Part shown: positions 1-7,171 of the stretch, piece by piece | Layout: each line of letters opens with the position of its first letter | Position numbering within the stretch: the stretch's first letter is position 1 | Assembly: GCF_002234405.1 (NCBI RefSeq) | Contig: NZ_NMQT01000116.1 | Coordinates: 1 to 34,275 of the forward strand | Direction: 5' to 3' | DNA from: Amycolatopsis thailandensis | GTDB lineage: Bacteria > Actinomycetota > Actinomycetes > Mycobacteriales > Pseudonocardiaceae | Length of the DNA stretch: 34,275 bases | Program-made: the position numbers and the translations under genes | The notes under the pieces: generated by a model | The model's input: only the letters and a program-made list of their open reading frames with translations | Told to the model about the DNA's origin: nothing | Database searches by the model: none

Positions 1-10
1 GCCTAGCGCA

Positions 11-27
11 GTGAAGGGGGCCTTCAC
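11..27 (-). terminator. short hairpin after the DUF3817 gene
   Basis: GTGAAGG, three G, then CCTTCAC forms a perfect 7-bp stem 14 bases beyond the stop of the minus-strand DUF3817 gene. There is no T-tract. The sequence resembles the hairpin at the other end of the window (34227-34275). Position supports a terminator, but the stem is short and may be part of a longer element cut by the window edge. Confidence 0.45.
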
Positions 28-41
28 GTACTTGCCGGAGA

Positions 42-407
42 TCAGGCGGCGGCGGGTTCCGGGGTCCTGGTGAACAGGCCGACACCACCGTGCGACAGCC
101 GCTGCGGGCCGTCCAGCTTGCCGTTGCGCAGCGCCCAGGACTCGAACAGCCAGGTGAACAGCGGCGGGATGCTGGAGAGCAGCGCGAGGATCAGGGTCTT
201 CGGGCGCCAGCCGAGCGGCTTCGCCACGGACAGGGAGACCAGCACGTAGAGGACGAACACGACGCCGTGCACCATGCCGAGGACGGGAACGCCGCCTTCG
301 CCGAGCTTGACGGCGTACTTGAGGAACATCCCGACCAGCAGCCCGGCCCACGAAAGGGCTTCGGCTACCGCGGCCACGCGGAATACTAGAGCGGCCTTGC
401 TGGACAC
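42..407 (-). CDS. DUF3817 family small integral membrane protein
   Basis: This encodes about 121 residues with three to four hydrophobic segments: near residues 4-22, 30-55 and 62-80. It matches the DUF3817 family of actinobacterial and bacillar membrane proteins, whose function is unknown; conserved cues are the EALSW start of the first helix and the GMVHGVVFVLYV stretch. I chose the GTG at 407 because a strong AGGAGGAG ribosome site lies just upstream at 411-418. The frame stays open to 497, but that extension is hydrophilic and not family-like. It lies downstream of, and on the same strand as, the GH92 gene, separated by a strong hairpin, so it is probably its own transcription unit. Family call is good; role is unknown. 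Confidence 0.8.
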   Translation of the reverse strand: MSSKAALVFRVAAVAEALSWAGLLVGMFLKYAVKLGEGGVPVLGMVHGVVFVLYVLVSLSVAKPLGWRPKTLILALLSSIPPLFTWLFESWALRNGKLDGPQRLSHGGVGLFTRTPEPAAA

Positions 408-551
408 TTTCTCCTCCTGTGGGGTCTCACCACTACGTGTACATACATGACTACGTCCGACGAGCACTGTCCAAGGCGGACTCGCCAGGGACGTCAACAG
501 CGCTGTCGGACGTGGTAATACCAGTGTGAGGCGTGACGGCCCTCACCGGAA

Positions 552-587
552 CACCGGGGGTCGTGATGCTGCTCACGACCCCCGGTG
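552..587 (-). terminator. strong hairpin terminator after GH92 gene
   Basis: A perfect 15-bp inverted repeat (552-566 and 573-587) with a 6-base loop begins 24 bases beyond the GH92 stop codon on the minus strand. The stem is GC-rich and is not followed by a T-run, as is common for actinobacterial terminators. Confidence 0.75.
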
Positions 588-610
588 CGAACCGGTCTAA
601 ACCACTCGGA

Positions 611-2998
611 TCACCCCGCGCAGGGCGATTTCGGCGCGCCATCCGGGCCGGTCGCCCAAGTGGCCTTCGTCTCATCGCCGGTGAGCCTGAAGTCCAATGT
701 GGTCCCTCGTGTCAGCTGTTCCAGGCCGACGTAGGCCCGCTGCGAACCGGATCCCAGCCCTTGGACGTACTGCAGCTTCGACGCGTCGGCGCCGTCGGCC
801 TTGATCGTGATGTCGCGGCCGTTCTCCAAGTGCACCACCGACTTCTCGAAGCGCGGCGCGTTGAGCAGGAACTGCCCGGTGCCCGGCACCGCCGGATACA
901 ACCCCAGCGCGCTGAAGACGTACCACGCGGACATGGTCCCGAGGTCGTCGTTACCGGTGACACCGTTGGGCGCGTTGGTGAACAACGTGTGCGCCGCGCG
1001 GACGACGGCCGAGGTCTTCCACGGCTGCCCGGTCAGCGTGTACATCCAGGGCGAGTGCAGATCCGGCTCGTTGTTCGGGTTGTAGCGGAACTGGTTGTAG
1101 TAGTTGTACGGCCCGACGACCCATTCCTCGCGCACGGTCTTAGCCGGGTCCTTGACCAGATCGGAGTAGGCGAAGAAGTCGTCGAGGCGTTTGCCCACGT
1201 TCTCCTTGCCGCCCATGCGCTCGACCAGACCGGGCACGTCCTGCTGGGTCAGCCACTGGTACTGCCACGACGTGCCTTCGTGGAACCCGTCCGGGCTCTG
1301 CGGGGTGTACGGCTTGCCCGCCGGGCTGAACCAGTCGCCACCGGTGACCTTGGGGCGGTAGAAACCGGTGAAGCCGCGGTCGGTCACCGACGAGTCCCAC
1401 AGCGTCCGGTAGCTGCGTCCCTTGTCGGACAGGGCTTTCGCGTCGTCCTTCTTGCCGAGACCGGCGGCCATGATGGACAGTGAGCAGTCCGCGAGCGCGT
1501 ATTCCAACGTGGCCGAAGCGCCATGGTTCGGGTCGGTGTCCTGCCCCTTCTTCGGGAAGTCCTTGTCGTACTGGACGAACCCGTCCTTCTGGTAGCTCGC
1601 GTTCCCCGAACGGCCCTGGAACGGCGAAGACGCGGGCGGGATCTCCCGCGAGTTCTGCAGAAGTGCCTGGTACGCCCTGAACTCCTGGCCGGACAGCGCG
1701 CCGAAACGCCACAGGTCGACCAGGAACGGGGTGACCGGGTCGCCGGTCATCGTGTTCGTCTCCTGGTTCGCGTACGCCCAGCGCGGCAGCCAGCCGCCCT
1801 GATCGTGGATGGCGAGCACGGATTTCGCGACGTCCTTGGCCCGTGACGGCCGCAGGAGGGCGAGCAGCTGGTTCTGCGTGCGATAGGTGTCCCACAACGA
1901 GAAGAACTCGTAGTACGTCCAGCCCAGCGCGCGGTGGATCTCGTCGTCGAACCCGCGGTAGCGGCCGTCGGCGTCGTTGCCGGTCAGCGGCTGCAGAAGC
2001 GCGTGATAGAGCGAGGTGTAGAACACCGTGCGGTCGTCCTTCGCCGCACCCTTGATGTCCACTGAGGACAGTTCCTTGCGCCAAGCCCGCTGGGCGCCGT
2101 CGCGGACCGCGTCGAACGAGCGGCTCTTCTCTGACGCCAGATTGAGCTTGGCGCCGAAAGCGTCGACGTGGGAGATCGCCGTCGTCGCGGTGACCTGCCC
2201 GCCGCCGAAGGTCAGCCAAGCACCCCGCAGGCCTTCACCGCCGGCGGACTCCTTCTTCCCCGGCGTGCCACCCGTCGGCGACCAGGTGCCGAAAGACTTG
2301 AACGGCTTGTCGAACGTCGTGGTGAACCAGGTCTTGTACGGTTTCCCGCCGCAGAAAGCCTGCGACTCGACCATTCCTTCGACAGTCCGGTCCCCGACGA
2401 CGCGGATCTGGCTCGCCGTCACGGGTTCCTTGTCGTTGGCCTGGCCGACGTTGACGAACACGTTGGCGTCGCCGGACTTCGAGAAGGTGTAGCGCTCGAC
2501 GCCGGTCCGCGTGGTCGCGGTGGTCTCCGCGTCGACGCCGCCGTAGCCGGTGAGCCGGACCTTGTAATAGCCCGGCTTCCCGACCTCGCCCTCGTGCGTG
2601 TACGGCGAGGCGTACTTCTTGTGGTCGAAGGTGTCCGGTTTCGTGGTGTCGAACGCCGCGCCGGGCCCGACCGCGCCGGTGGTGGGCAGGGACGACACGA
2701 GACCGCCCTGCTCCCAGCAACCCGCGCCGGACAGGAAGAAGTGCCCGAAGCCGCGGATCGCGGTGTCGTCGTAGCGGTATCCGGCGTAATGCGAGGAGAT
2801 CGGGCTGACCTGCGTCATCCCGAAGGGCGCCGAGGCGCCGGGGAAGGTGTTGCCGTCGTCCTTGGTGCCGATGAAGGTGTTGACCGCGTCCACGGGGTCG
2901 CCACCGGGTGCCGCCGCCGCGACGGGCGTGAAAAGCCCGGCGGGGACGACAAGCGCGGTGAGCAACCCGGCGACGCGGGTCGAAGTGTGTGCAGGCAT
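611..2998 (-). CDS. secreted GH92 alpha-mannosidase
   Basis: This 795-residue secreted glycoside hydrolase belongs to family 92, calcium-dependent inverting exo-alpha-mannosidases acting on alpha-mannans and high-mannose N-glycans. A Sec signal peptide covers roughly residues 1-30, with an Ala-rich cleavage region. GH92 landmarks are visible: NTFIGTKDDGNTFPGASAPFGM after the signal peptide, ETNTMTGDP, the general-acid motif EGTSWQYQW (Glu near 574), NEPDLHSPW, and GNDDLGTMSAWYVFSALGLYP with the catalytic-base aspartates near 684-685. The ATG at 2998 is chosen over one 51 bases upstream because CAGGAGG lies next to it and the signal peptide then starts properly. The leader carries a LacI-type operator (3016-3027) identical to that at the divergent lacI gene, so mannose-linked induction is likely. 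Exact linkage specificity (1,2, 1,3, 1,4 or 1,6) cannot be told from sequence by eye. Confidence 0.93.
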   Translation of the reverse strand: MPAHTSTRVAGLLTALVVPAGLFTPVAAAAPGGDPVDAVNTFIGTKDDGNTFPGASAPFGMTQVSPISSHYAGYRYDDTAIRGFGHFFLSGAGCWEQGGLVSSLPTTGAVGPGAAFDTTKPDTFDHKKYASPYTHEGEVGKPGYYKVRLTGYGGVDAETTATTRTGVERYTFSKSGDANVFVNVGQANDKEPVTASQIRVVGDRTVEGMVESQAFCGGKPYKTWFTTTFDKPFKSFGTWSPTGGTPGKKESAGGEGLRGAWLTFGGGQVTATTAISHVDAFGAKLNLASEKSRSFDAVRDGAQRAWRKELSSVDIKGAAKDDRTVFYTSLYHALLQPLTGNDADGRYRGFDDEIHRALGWTYYEFFSLWDTYRTQNQLLALLRPSRAKDVAKSVLAIHDQGGWLPRWAYANQETNTMTGDPVTPFLVDLWRFGALSGQEFRAYQALLQNSREIPPASSPFQGRSGNASYQKDGFVQYDKDFPKKGQDTDPNHGASATLEYALADCSLSIMAAGLGKKDDAKALSDKGRSYRTLWDSSVTDRGFTGFYRPKVTGGDWFSPAGKPYTPQSPDGFHEGTSWQYQWLTQQDVPGLVERMGGKENVGKRLDDFFAYSDLVKDPAKTVREEWVVGPYNYYNQFRYNPNNEPDLHSPWMYTLTGQPWKTSAVVRAAHTLFTNAPNGVTGNDDLGTMSAWYVFSALGLYPAVPGTGQFLLNAPRFEKSVVHLENGRDITIKADGADASKLQYVQGLGSGSQRAYVGLEQLTRGTTLDFRLTGDETKATWATGPDGAPKSPCAG

Positions 2999-3015
2999 GG
3001 GAAAGGCCGCCTCCT

Positions 3016-3027
3016 GACAACGTTGTC
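3016..3027. promoter_or_regulatory. LacI-family operator copy 1 (GH92 leader)
   Basis: GACAACGTTGTC is a perfect 12-bp palindrome with the central CG typical of LacI-family operators. It lies 18 bases upstream of the GH92 start codon, partly abutting its ribosome site, so bound repressor would block transcription or initiation. The same 12 bases recur at 3222-3233 and 5114-5125. Confidence 0.88.
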
Positions 3028-3050
3028 GCTGCCTGCTCACCTTCGACAAG

Positions 3051-3080
3051 AACAGACCACCCGGTCAAGAGGTCCGTCAA
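3051..3080 (-). promoter_or_regulatory. possible GH92 promoter
   Basis: On the minus strand TTGACG (3075-3080), an 18-base spacer and TCTGTT (3051-3056) could be -35 and -10 boxes. The start site would fall near 3044, placing operator copy 1 about 17 bases into the transcript. The -10 box is poor, so this is tentative. Confidence 0.35.
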
Positions 3081-3179
3081 ACCCTGTCCGATTCCGGACA
3101 AGGACCACGCGAAAGGCGGAGCGGAGGCATCGGCCGTAACGGTTCAACCTCGGAAAGCGTCTCCAGGGCAAACCAGGCA

Positions 3180-3210
3180 TTGACATCACCACTTCACTCG
3201 CGTTTCAATT
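3180..3210 (+). promoter_or_regulatory. probable promoter of the lacI-manA-ABC operon
   Basis: TTGACA (3180-3185) is a perfect -35 box. A weak -10 (TTTCAA at 3203-3208, or TCAATT at 3205-3210) follows at 17-19 bases. Transcription would begin close to the lacI ATG at 3220, which lacks a ribosome site, suggesting a leaderless message. Confidence 0.55.
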
Positions 3211-3219
3211 CCCGCCACT

Positions 3220-4269
3220 ATGACAACGTTGTCTTCCAGCGGACCGGACAACGTCCACCGCACCACCAGCCGACGGGCCACGATGAGCGACGTGGCCCGG
3301 CTCGCGGGCGTGAGCATCAAGACCGTCTCGCGGGTAGTGAACGACGAGCCCGCCGTCCATCCGGACACCGCGGAGCGCGTCATGGCGGCGATCGAGCAGC
3401 TCGGGTTCCGGCGCAACCTCGGCGCGCGGAACCTCCGGCGCGGCTCGACGACCGGGACGATCGGCCTGATCGTCGAAGACGTCGGAAACCCCTTCTATTC
3501 GGAGCTCAACCGTGCCGTCGAACGGATCGCGACCTCGTTCGGCCGCCAGGTGCTGACCGGTTCGTCGGAGGAGAACTCCGACCGCGAACGCGAACTGGTG
3601 CTGGAGTTCTGCTCCCGCCGCGTCGACGGGATCCTCGTCGTCCCGGCCGGGATGCAGCACGGGTACCTCGTCCCCGAGATGCGCGCCGGCACGCCGGTGG
3701 TGTTCCTCGACCGGCCCGCCGGCGACATCGTGGCCGACACGGTGCTGGTCGACAACATCGGCGGCACCGTCGAAGCGGTCGCCCAGCTGGTGAAACACGG
3801 GCACCGCCGGATCGCGTTCCTCGCCGACAGCCCGGACATCTTCACCGCGGGCGAACGCCTGCGCGGGTTCCGGGAAGGCTGCGTCCGCAACGGGATCCCG
3901 TACGACGAGAGCCTCGTCGTGATGCGGACCCCGACGGCCGAGAGCGTCGGCGACGCCGTGCGCCGGCTGCTCACCGGGCCGAACCCGGCCACCGCCGTCA
4001 TCGCGGGCAACAACCGGGTCGCCGTGCACCTGCTGCGCGCGCTGGCGCACGCCGACCGGCGTCCCGCGATGATCAGCTTCGACGACTTCGAACTGGCGGA
4101 TCTGCTGGATCCGCCGGTCTCCGTGATCGCGCACGACGTGAGCGCACTGGGCCGGGCGGCCGCGGAACTGCTGTTCGCCCGGGTCCAGGGAGATCAATCC
4201 GCACCGAGAAAGGTAGTTCTGCCCGTGCATCTCGTAGCCCGCGGTTCCGGGGAGGTCGCCCCTTCATGA
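3220..4269 (+). CDS. LacI-family transcriptional repressor
   Basis: The product is 349 residues with a LacI helix-turn-helix at about residues 22-70 (MSDVARLAGVSIKTVSRVVN) followed by a periplasmic-binding-protein-like sensor domain (about 75-345) with the usual LIVEDVGNPFYSEL strand. It most likely represses the divergent GH92 gene and its own operon, because the only long palindromes nearby are three identical GACAACGTTGTC sites, one covering its own start codon. The effector is inferred to be mannose or a mannoside from the neighbouring genes. The ATG at 3220 has no ribosome site but fits a leaderless start; an ATG at 3283 directly before the HTH is the alternative. Its stop overlaps the manA start in ATGA, showing one operon. 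Confidence 0.92.
   Translation: MTTLSSSGPDNVHRTTSRRATMSDVARLAGVSIKTVSRVVNDEPAVHPDTAERVMAAIEQLGFRRNLGARNLRRGSTTGTIGLIVEDVGNPFYSELNRAVERIATSFGRQVLTGSSEENSDRERELVLEFCSRRVDGILVVPAGMQHGYLVPEMRAGTPVVFLDRPAGDIVADTVLVDNIGGTVEAVAQLVKHGHRRIAFLADSPDIFTAGERLRGFREGCVRNGIPYDESLVVMRTPTAESVGDAVRRLLTGPNPATAVIAGNNRVAVHLLRALAHADRRPAMISFDDFELADLLDPPVSVIAHDVSALGRAAAELLFARVQGDQSAPRKVVLPVHLVARGSGEVAPS
3222..3233. promoter_or_regulatory. LacI-family operator copy 2 (lacI start codon)
   Basis: An exact GACAACGTTGTC beginning on the G of the lacI ATG. At this position, about the transcription start if the message is leaderless, bound repressor would shut down its own operon. Confidence 0.88.
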
Positions 4270-5321
4270 GCGGTCACCTCGAACCGATCCGCCTGCCGGC
4301 GAACCAGCCGCCGCAGTTCTACCGCGGCGGCGACGCCATCGCCGCGCTGCGGGGCGCCACCTCCGAGTCCAAGTTCGGGCCCGAAGACTGGGTCGGCTCG
4401 GCCACCACGATGTTCGGCCAGGAGACCAACGGCCTGACCAAGCTCCCCAGCGGGGTCTGGCTGCGCGACGCCGTCCGCGAGAACCCTTCCGCGTGGCTCG
4501 GCGCCAAGCACGTCGAGGCACTCGGCGATTCGACCGGCCTCCTGGTGAAGCTGCTCGACGCGGGGCAGCGCCTGCCGGTGCACTTCCACCCGTCGGACTC
4601 GTTCGCCCGGCGGCATTTCGACTCGCACTTCGGCAAGACCGAGGCGTGGATCGTGGTCGGCACCTACGGCGACGACCCCCGCGTCTACCCGGGCTTCAAG
4701 GAGACCGTCGACAAAGCGACGGTCAACGAATGGGCCCGCAGCCAGGACGCGCCCGCCATGCTCGAAGCGCTGAACAGCGTCGCGGTCACCCCCGGCGACA
4801 CGGTCTACATCCCCGCCGGGCTGCCGCACGCGATCGGCGAAGGCGTGTTCGTCGTCGAACTCCAGCAGCCGACCGACTTCTCGCTGACCCTGGAATGGCG
4901 TGACTTCCTGGCGAACCCGGAGAAGGCGCACCTCGGGATCGGCTTCGAAACCGCCATCGAAACGCTGGACACCTCGGGCTGGGACGAGGAACGCCTCGGC
5001 TCGATCGTGAAACGCACCGCGGGCGACACAGCGTCCACTGTGGACCTGCTCGCCGACGGCAGTGACGCGTTCTTCCGCGCGGATCAGCTCCGTCCCGCTG
5101 TTTCCGGCACGTCGACAACGTTGTCACTCGACCCGTCGTTCGCGGTGCTGGTCGTCATGGACGGTTCGGGCACGCTCCGGACCGAACACGGCGGCGAGTA
5201 CGCGCTGCGCAAGGGCGAGACCTACGTGGTCCCGCACGACGCCGGTCAGGCAAGCGTGGAGGGCGACGTCACCGTCATCCGCTGCCGTCCGCCGGCCCCC
5301 GAGAAGAGGGAGCGATCGTGA
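4266..5321 (+). CDS. manA: mannose-6-phosphate isomerase (class I-like, cupin)
   Basis: This 351-residue protein is a zinc-dependent phosphomannose isomerase that interconverts mannose 6-phosphate and fructose 6-phosphate, feeding mannose to glycolysis or supplying mannose 6-phosphate for glycan synthesis. Metal-site features are visible: VHFHPSD (His106, His108), GKTEAW (Glu126) and IPAGLPHAIGEG (His188), with a second cupin-like domain at about 265-340. It is of the shorter bacterial type. Start and stop overlap both neighbours (ATGA with lacI, GTGA with the ABC ATPase), so it is translated as part of the operon. An exact copy of the LacI operator lies within its coding sequence at 5114-5125. 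An open frame continues upstream to 3180 but overlaps lacI and is not coding. Confidence 0.9.
   Translation: MSGHLEPIRLPANQPPQFYRGGDAIAALRGATSESKFGPEDWVGSATTMFGQETNGLTKLPSGVWLRDAVRENPSAWLGAKHVEALGDSTGLLVKLLDAGQRLPVHFHPSDSFARRHFDSHFGKTEAWIVVGTYGDDPRVYPGFKETVDKATVNEWARSQDAPAMLEALNSVAVTPGDTVYIPAGLPHAIGEGVFVVELQQPTDFSLTLEWRDFLANPEKAHLGIGFETAIETLDTSGWDEERLGSIVKRTAGDTASTVDLLADGSDAFFRADQLRPAVSGTSTTLSLDPSFAVLVVMDGSGTLRTEHGGEYALRKGETYVVPHDAGQASVEGDVTVIRCRPPAPEKRERS
5114..5125. promoter_or_regulatory. LacI-family operator copy 3 (inside manA)
   Basis: A third exact GACAACGTTGTC lies within manA, 193 bases before the ABC ATPase start and about 1.9 kb from copy 2. It encodes Ser-Thr-Thr-Leu-Ser, and TTG and ACA/ACG codons are used where this genome prefers CTG/CTC and ACC. 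It may be an auxiliary looping operator, like lac O2 inside lacZ, or control an internal promoter. Confidence 0.7.
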
Positions 5322-6082
5322 GCGAACTCCTGCTCGACGCCCAGAACCTGGTGAAGCGGTACGGCTCGGTCGAGGCCCTGCGCGGCGCGTCCTTCCAGGC
5401 CCGCGCCGGTGAGGTCACCGCGCTGATCGGCGACAACGGCGCCGGGAAGTCCACCTTGGTCAAATGCCTGTCCGGCGCGGAGCAGCCGACGTCGGGCAAG
5501 ATCCTGCTCGACGGCTCCGAGGCACACCTGGACTCCCCCACCACGGCCCGGAAGATGGGGATCGAAACGGTGTACCAGGACCTCGCGGTCGCGCCGGAAC
5601 TGGACCCGGCCGCGAACCTGTTCCTCGGCAGGGAGATCCACCGCAAGGGGATCCTCGGCAAGCTGGGGATGCTGGACAAGAAGGAAATGCGGCGCCAGGC
5701 CGTGGACGAGTTCCAGCGGCTCGGCGTGACGCTGCAGAGCACCGACGTCCCGATCGGCTCGCTTTCGGGCGGGCAGCGGCAAAGCGTCGCGGTCGCCCGG
5801 TCGGTCGTCTGGGCTTCGAAGGTCGTGTTCATGGACGAGCCGACGGCCGCGCTCGGCGTCGTGCAGCGCGAACGCGTGCTCGACGTGATCAAGAAGGTGC
5901 GGGACAAGGGCATCGCCGTCGTGCTGATCAGCCACAACATGCCCGAGGTGCTGTCGGTGGCCGACCGCATCGAGGTGCTGCGGCTCGGCAAGCGCGTGGC
6001 CCGGTTCACCGGCGCCGACACGAAACTGGAAGACCTGGTCGCCGCGATGACGGGCGCCCTCGTACAAGAGGAGGCGGCGTGA
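5318..6082 (+). CDS. sugar ABC transporter ATP-binding protein (FrcA-like)
   Basis: A 254-residue ATPase with one nucleotide-binding domain: Walker A GDNGAGKST (38-46), signature LSGGQRQ (149-155), Walker B VVFMDEPTAA (169-178) and the switch His in LISHNMPEV. It powers import through the adjacent permease. Being a single domain, it resembles FrcA of fructose/mannose/ribose transporters rather than the tandem RbsA/XylG type of about 500 residues, and presumably works as a homodimer. GTG start overlaps the manA stop; its own stop overlaps the permease start. Substrate is inferred as mannose or a mannoside from manA and GH92; fructose is the main alternative. Confidence 0.92.
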   Translation: MSELLLDAQNLVKRYGSVEALRGASFQARAGEVTALIGDNGAGKSTLVKCLSGAEQPTSGKILLDGSEAHLDSPTTARKMGIETVYQDLAVAPELDPAANLFLGREIHRKGILGKLGMLDKKEMRRQAVDEFQRLGVTLQSTDVPIGSLSGGQRQSVAVARSVVWASKVVFMDEPTAALGVVQRERVLDVIKKVRDKGIAVVLISHNMPEVLSVADRIEVLRLGKRVARFTGADTKLEDLVAAMTGALVQEEAA

Positions 6083-7140
6083 CCGTGTCCACTCCGACGA
6101 AGAAGGACCCCGAAATCCAGACCTCCGTGGACGGCGGTTTCGGCAAGCGGTCGATCGGGCAGCGGCTGATCGGGGCCAACACGTTCTGGATCGCGCTGGT
6201 ACTGCTGGCGCTGATCATCGTGTTCACCGCGATCGCGCCCGCCGAGTTCGCGACGCTGTTCACCTTCCAGACGCTGCTCATCGAGACCTCGGTGCTGCTG
6301 GTGCTCTCGGTCGGCATGACGTTCGTGATCATCACCTCGGGCATCGACCTGTCGGTCGGTTCCGTGCTGATCTTCGCGGGCATGGTGGCGGGCAAGACGA
6401 TGGAGGCGATGAGCCCGGGCGGCGACGCGACCAAGGCCGGCTGGGACGTCATCCTCGTCGGCCTGCTCGCCGCCGTCGTCGCCGGCACGATCTGGGGCCT
6501 GATCAACGGTTTCCTGATCGCGGTGGCGAACATCCCGCCGCTGATCGTCACGCTCGGCACGATGGGTGCCGCGCTCGGCGCCGCGTACTTGCTGAACAAC
6601 GGGTCCGACGTGCGCAGCGTGCCGACCGAGCTCAACAAGACGCTCGGCTACGGGACGTCGTTCGGCGGGGTGCCGAACCTGGTGCTGGTGGCCGTGGTGA
6701 TCACGCTGATCGGCGCGTGGCTGTTGCACACCACCAAATTCGGCCGCTACACCTACGCCGTCGGCTCCAACGCCGAGGGCGCGCGCCGGGCGGGCATCGG
6801 GGTGACAGCGCATCTGCTGAAGGTGTACACGCTCACCGGTTTCCTCGCCGGTGTCGCCGGTTTCCTCTCGCTGGCGTACTACGCGTCGACGACGATTTCG
6901 GCGCACACCACGGACAACCTCAACGCCATCGCCGCCACGGTGATGGGCGGCACGAGCCTCTTCGGCGGTGTCGGGTCGGTGCTGGGCACGGTCATCGGCG
7001 TGTTCATCCCGGCCGTGCTGAAGAAGGGCTTCAACATCACGCAGGTCCAGGACTTCTGGCAGATGATCGCGGTCGGCGCGGTGCTGATCGCCGCGGTCTG
7101 GTTCGACCAGCGGCGCCGTCGTCGCCGCAACTCCCGCTGA
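6079..7140 (+). CDS. sugar ABC transporter permease (RbsC/FrcC family)
   Basis: This 353-residue integral membrane protein of the BPD_transp_2 family forms the translocation pore. After a hydrophilic N-terminus of about 35 residues there are around eight to ten hydrophobic helices, with the family signature ITSGIDLSVGS and the GGTSLFGGVGSVLGT loop near the C-terminus that contacts the ATPase. The end is a polybasic cytoplasmic tail (RRRRRRNSR). The GTG at 6079 overlaps the ATPase stop and follows AGAGGAGG; GTG at 6085 is also possible. It is the third transport-operon gene and is followed after 31 bases by the binding protein. Confidence 0.92.
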   Translation: MTVSTPTKKDPEIQTSVDGGFGKRSIGQRLIGANTFWIALVLLALIIVFTAIAPAEFATLFTFQTLLIETSVLLVLSVGMTFVIITSGIDLSVGSVLIFAGMVAGKTMEAMSPGGDATKAGWDVILVGLLAAVVAGTIWGLINGFLIAVANIPPLIVTLGTMGAALGAAYLLNNGSDVRSVPTELNKTLGYGTSFGGVPNLVLVAVVITLIGAWLLHTTKFGRYTYAVGSNAEGARRAGIGVTAHLLKVYTLTGFLAGVAGFLSLAYYASTTISAHTTDNLNAIAATVMGGTSLFGGVGSVLGTVIGVFIPAVLKKGFNITQVQDFWQMIAVGAVLIAAVWFDQRRRRRRNSR

Positions 7141-7171
7141 TTCTCCCTACGCACAAAGAGGTGCTACTCCC

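Noticed and set aside
432..456. Direct repeat ACTACGT at 432-438 and 450-456 upstream of the DUF3817 gene
   Set aside because: Only seven bases, no symmetry and no regulator nearby; chance cannot be excluded.
533..3139. Long open frames on the plus strand opposite the GH92 gene
   Set aside because: They mirror the codon structure of GH92 in GC-rich DNA, give Arg/Gly/Pro-rich translations with no family features, and lack ribosome sites.
3180..4265. N-terminal extension of the manA frame giving a 713-residue protein
   Set aside because: It overlaps the convincing lacI gene in another frame, and its translation is low-complexity Arg-rich; the ATGA at 4266 is the natural start.
5464..6078. Upstream extension of the sugar permease frame
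   Set aside because: It lies entirely within the ABC ATPase gene and has no membrane-protein character; the GTG at 6079 with AGGAGG fits.
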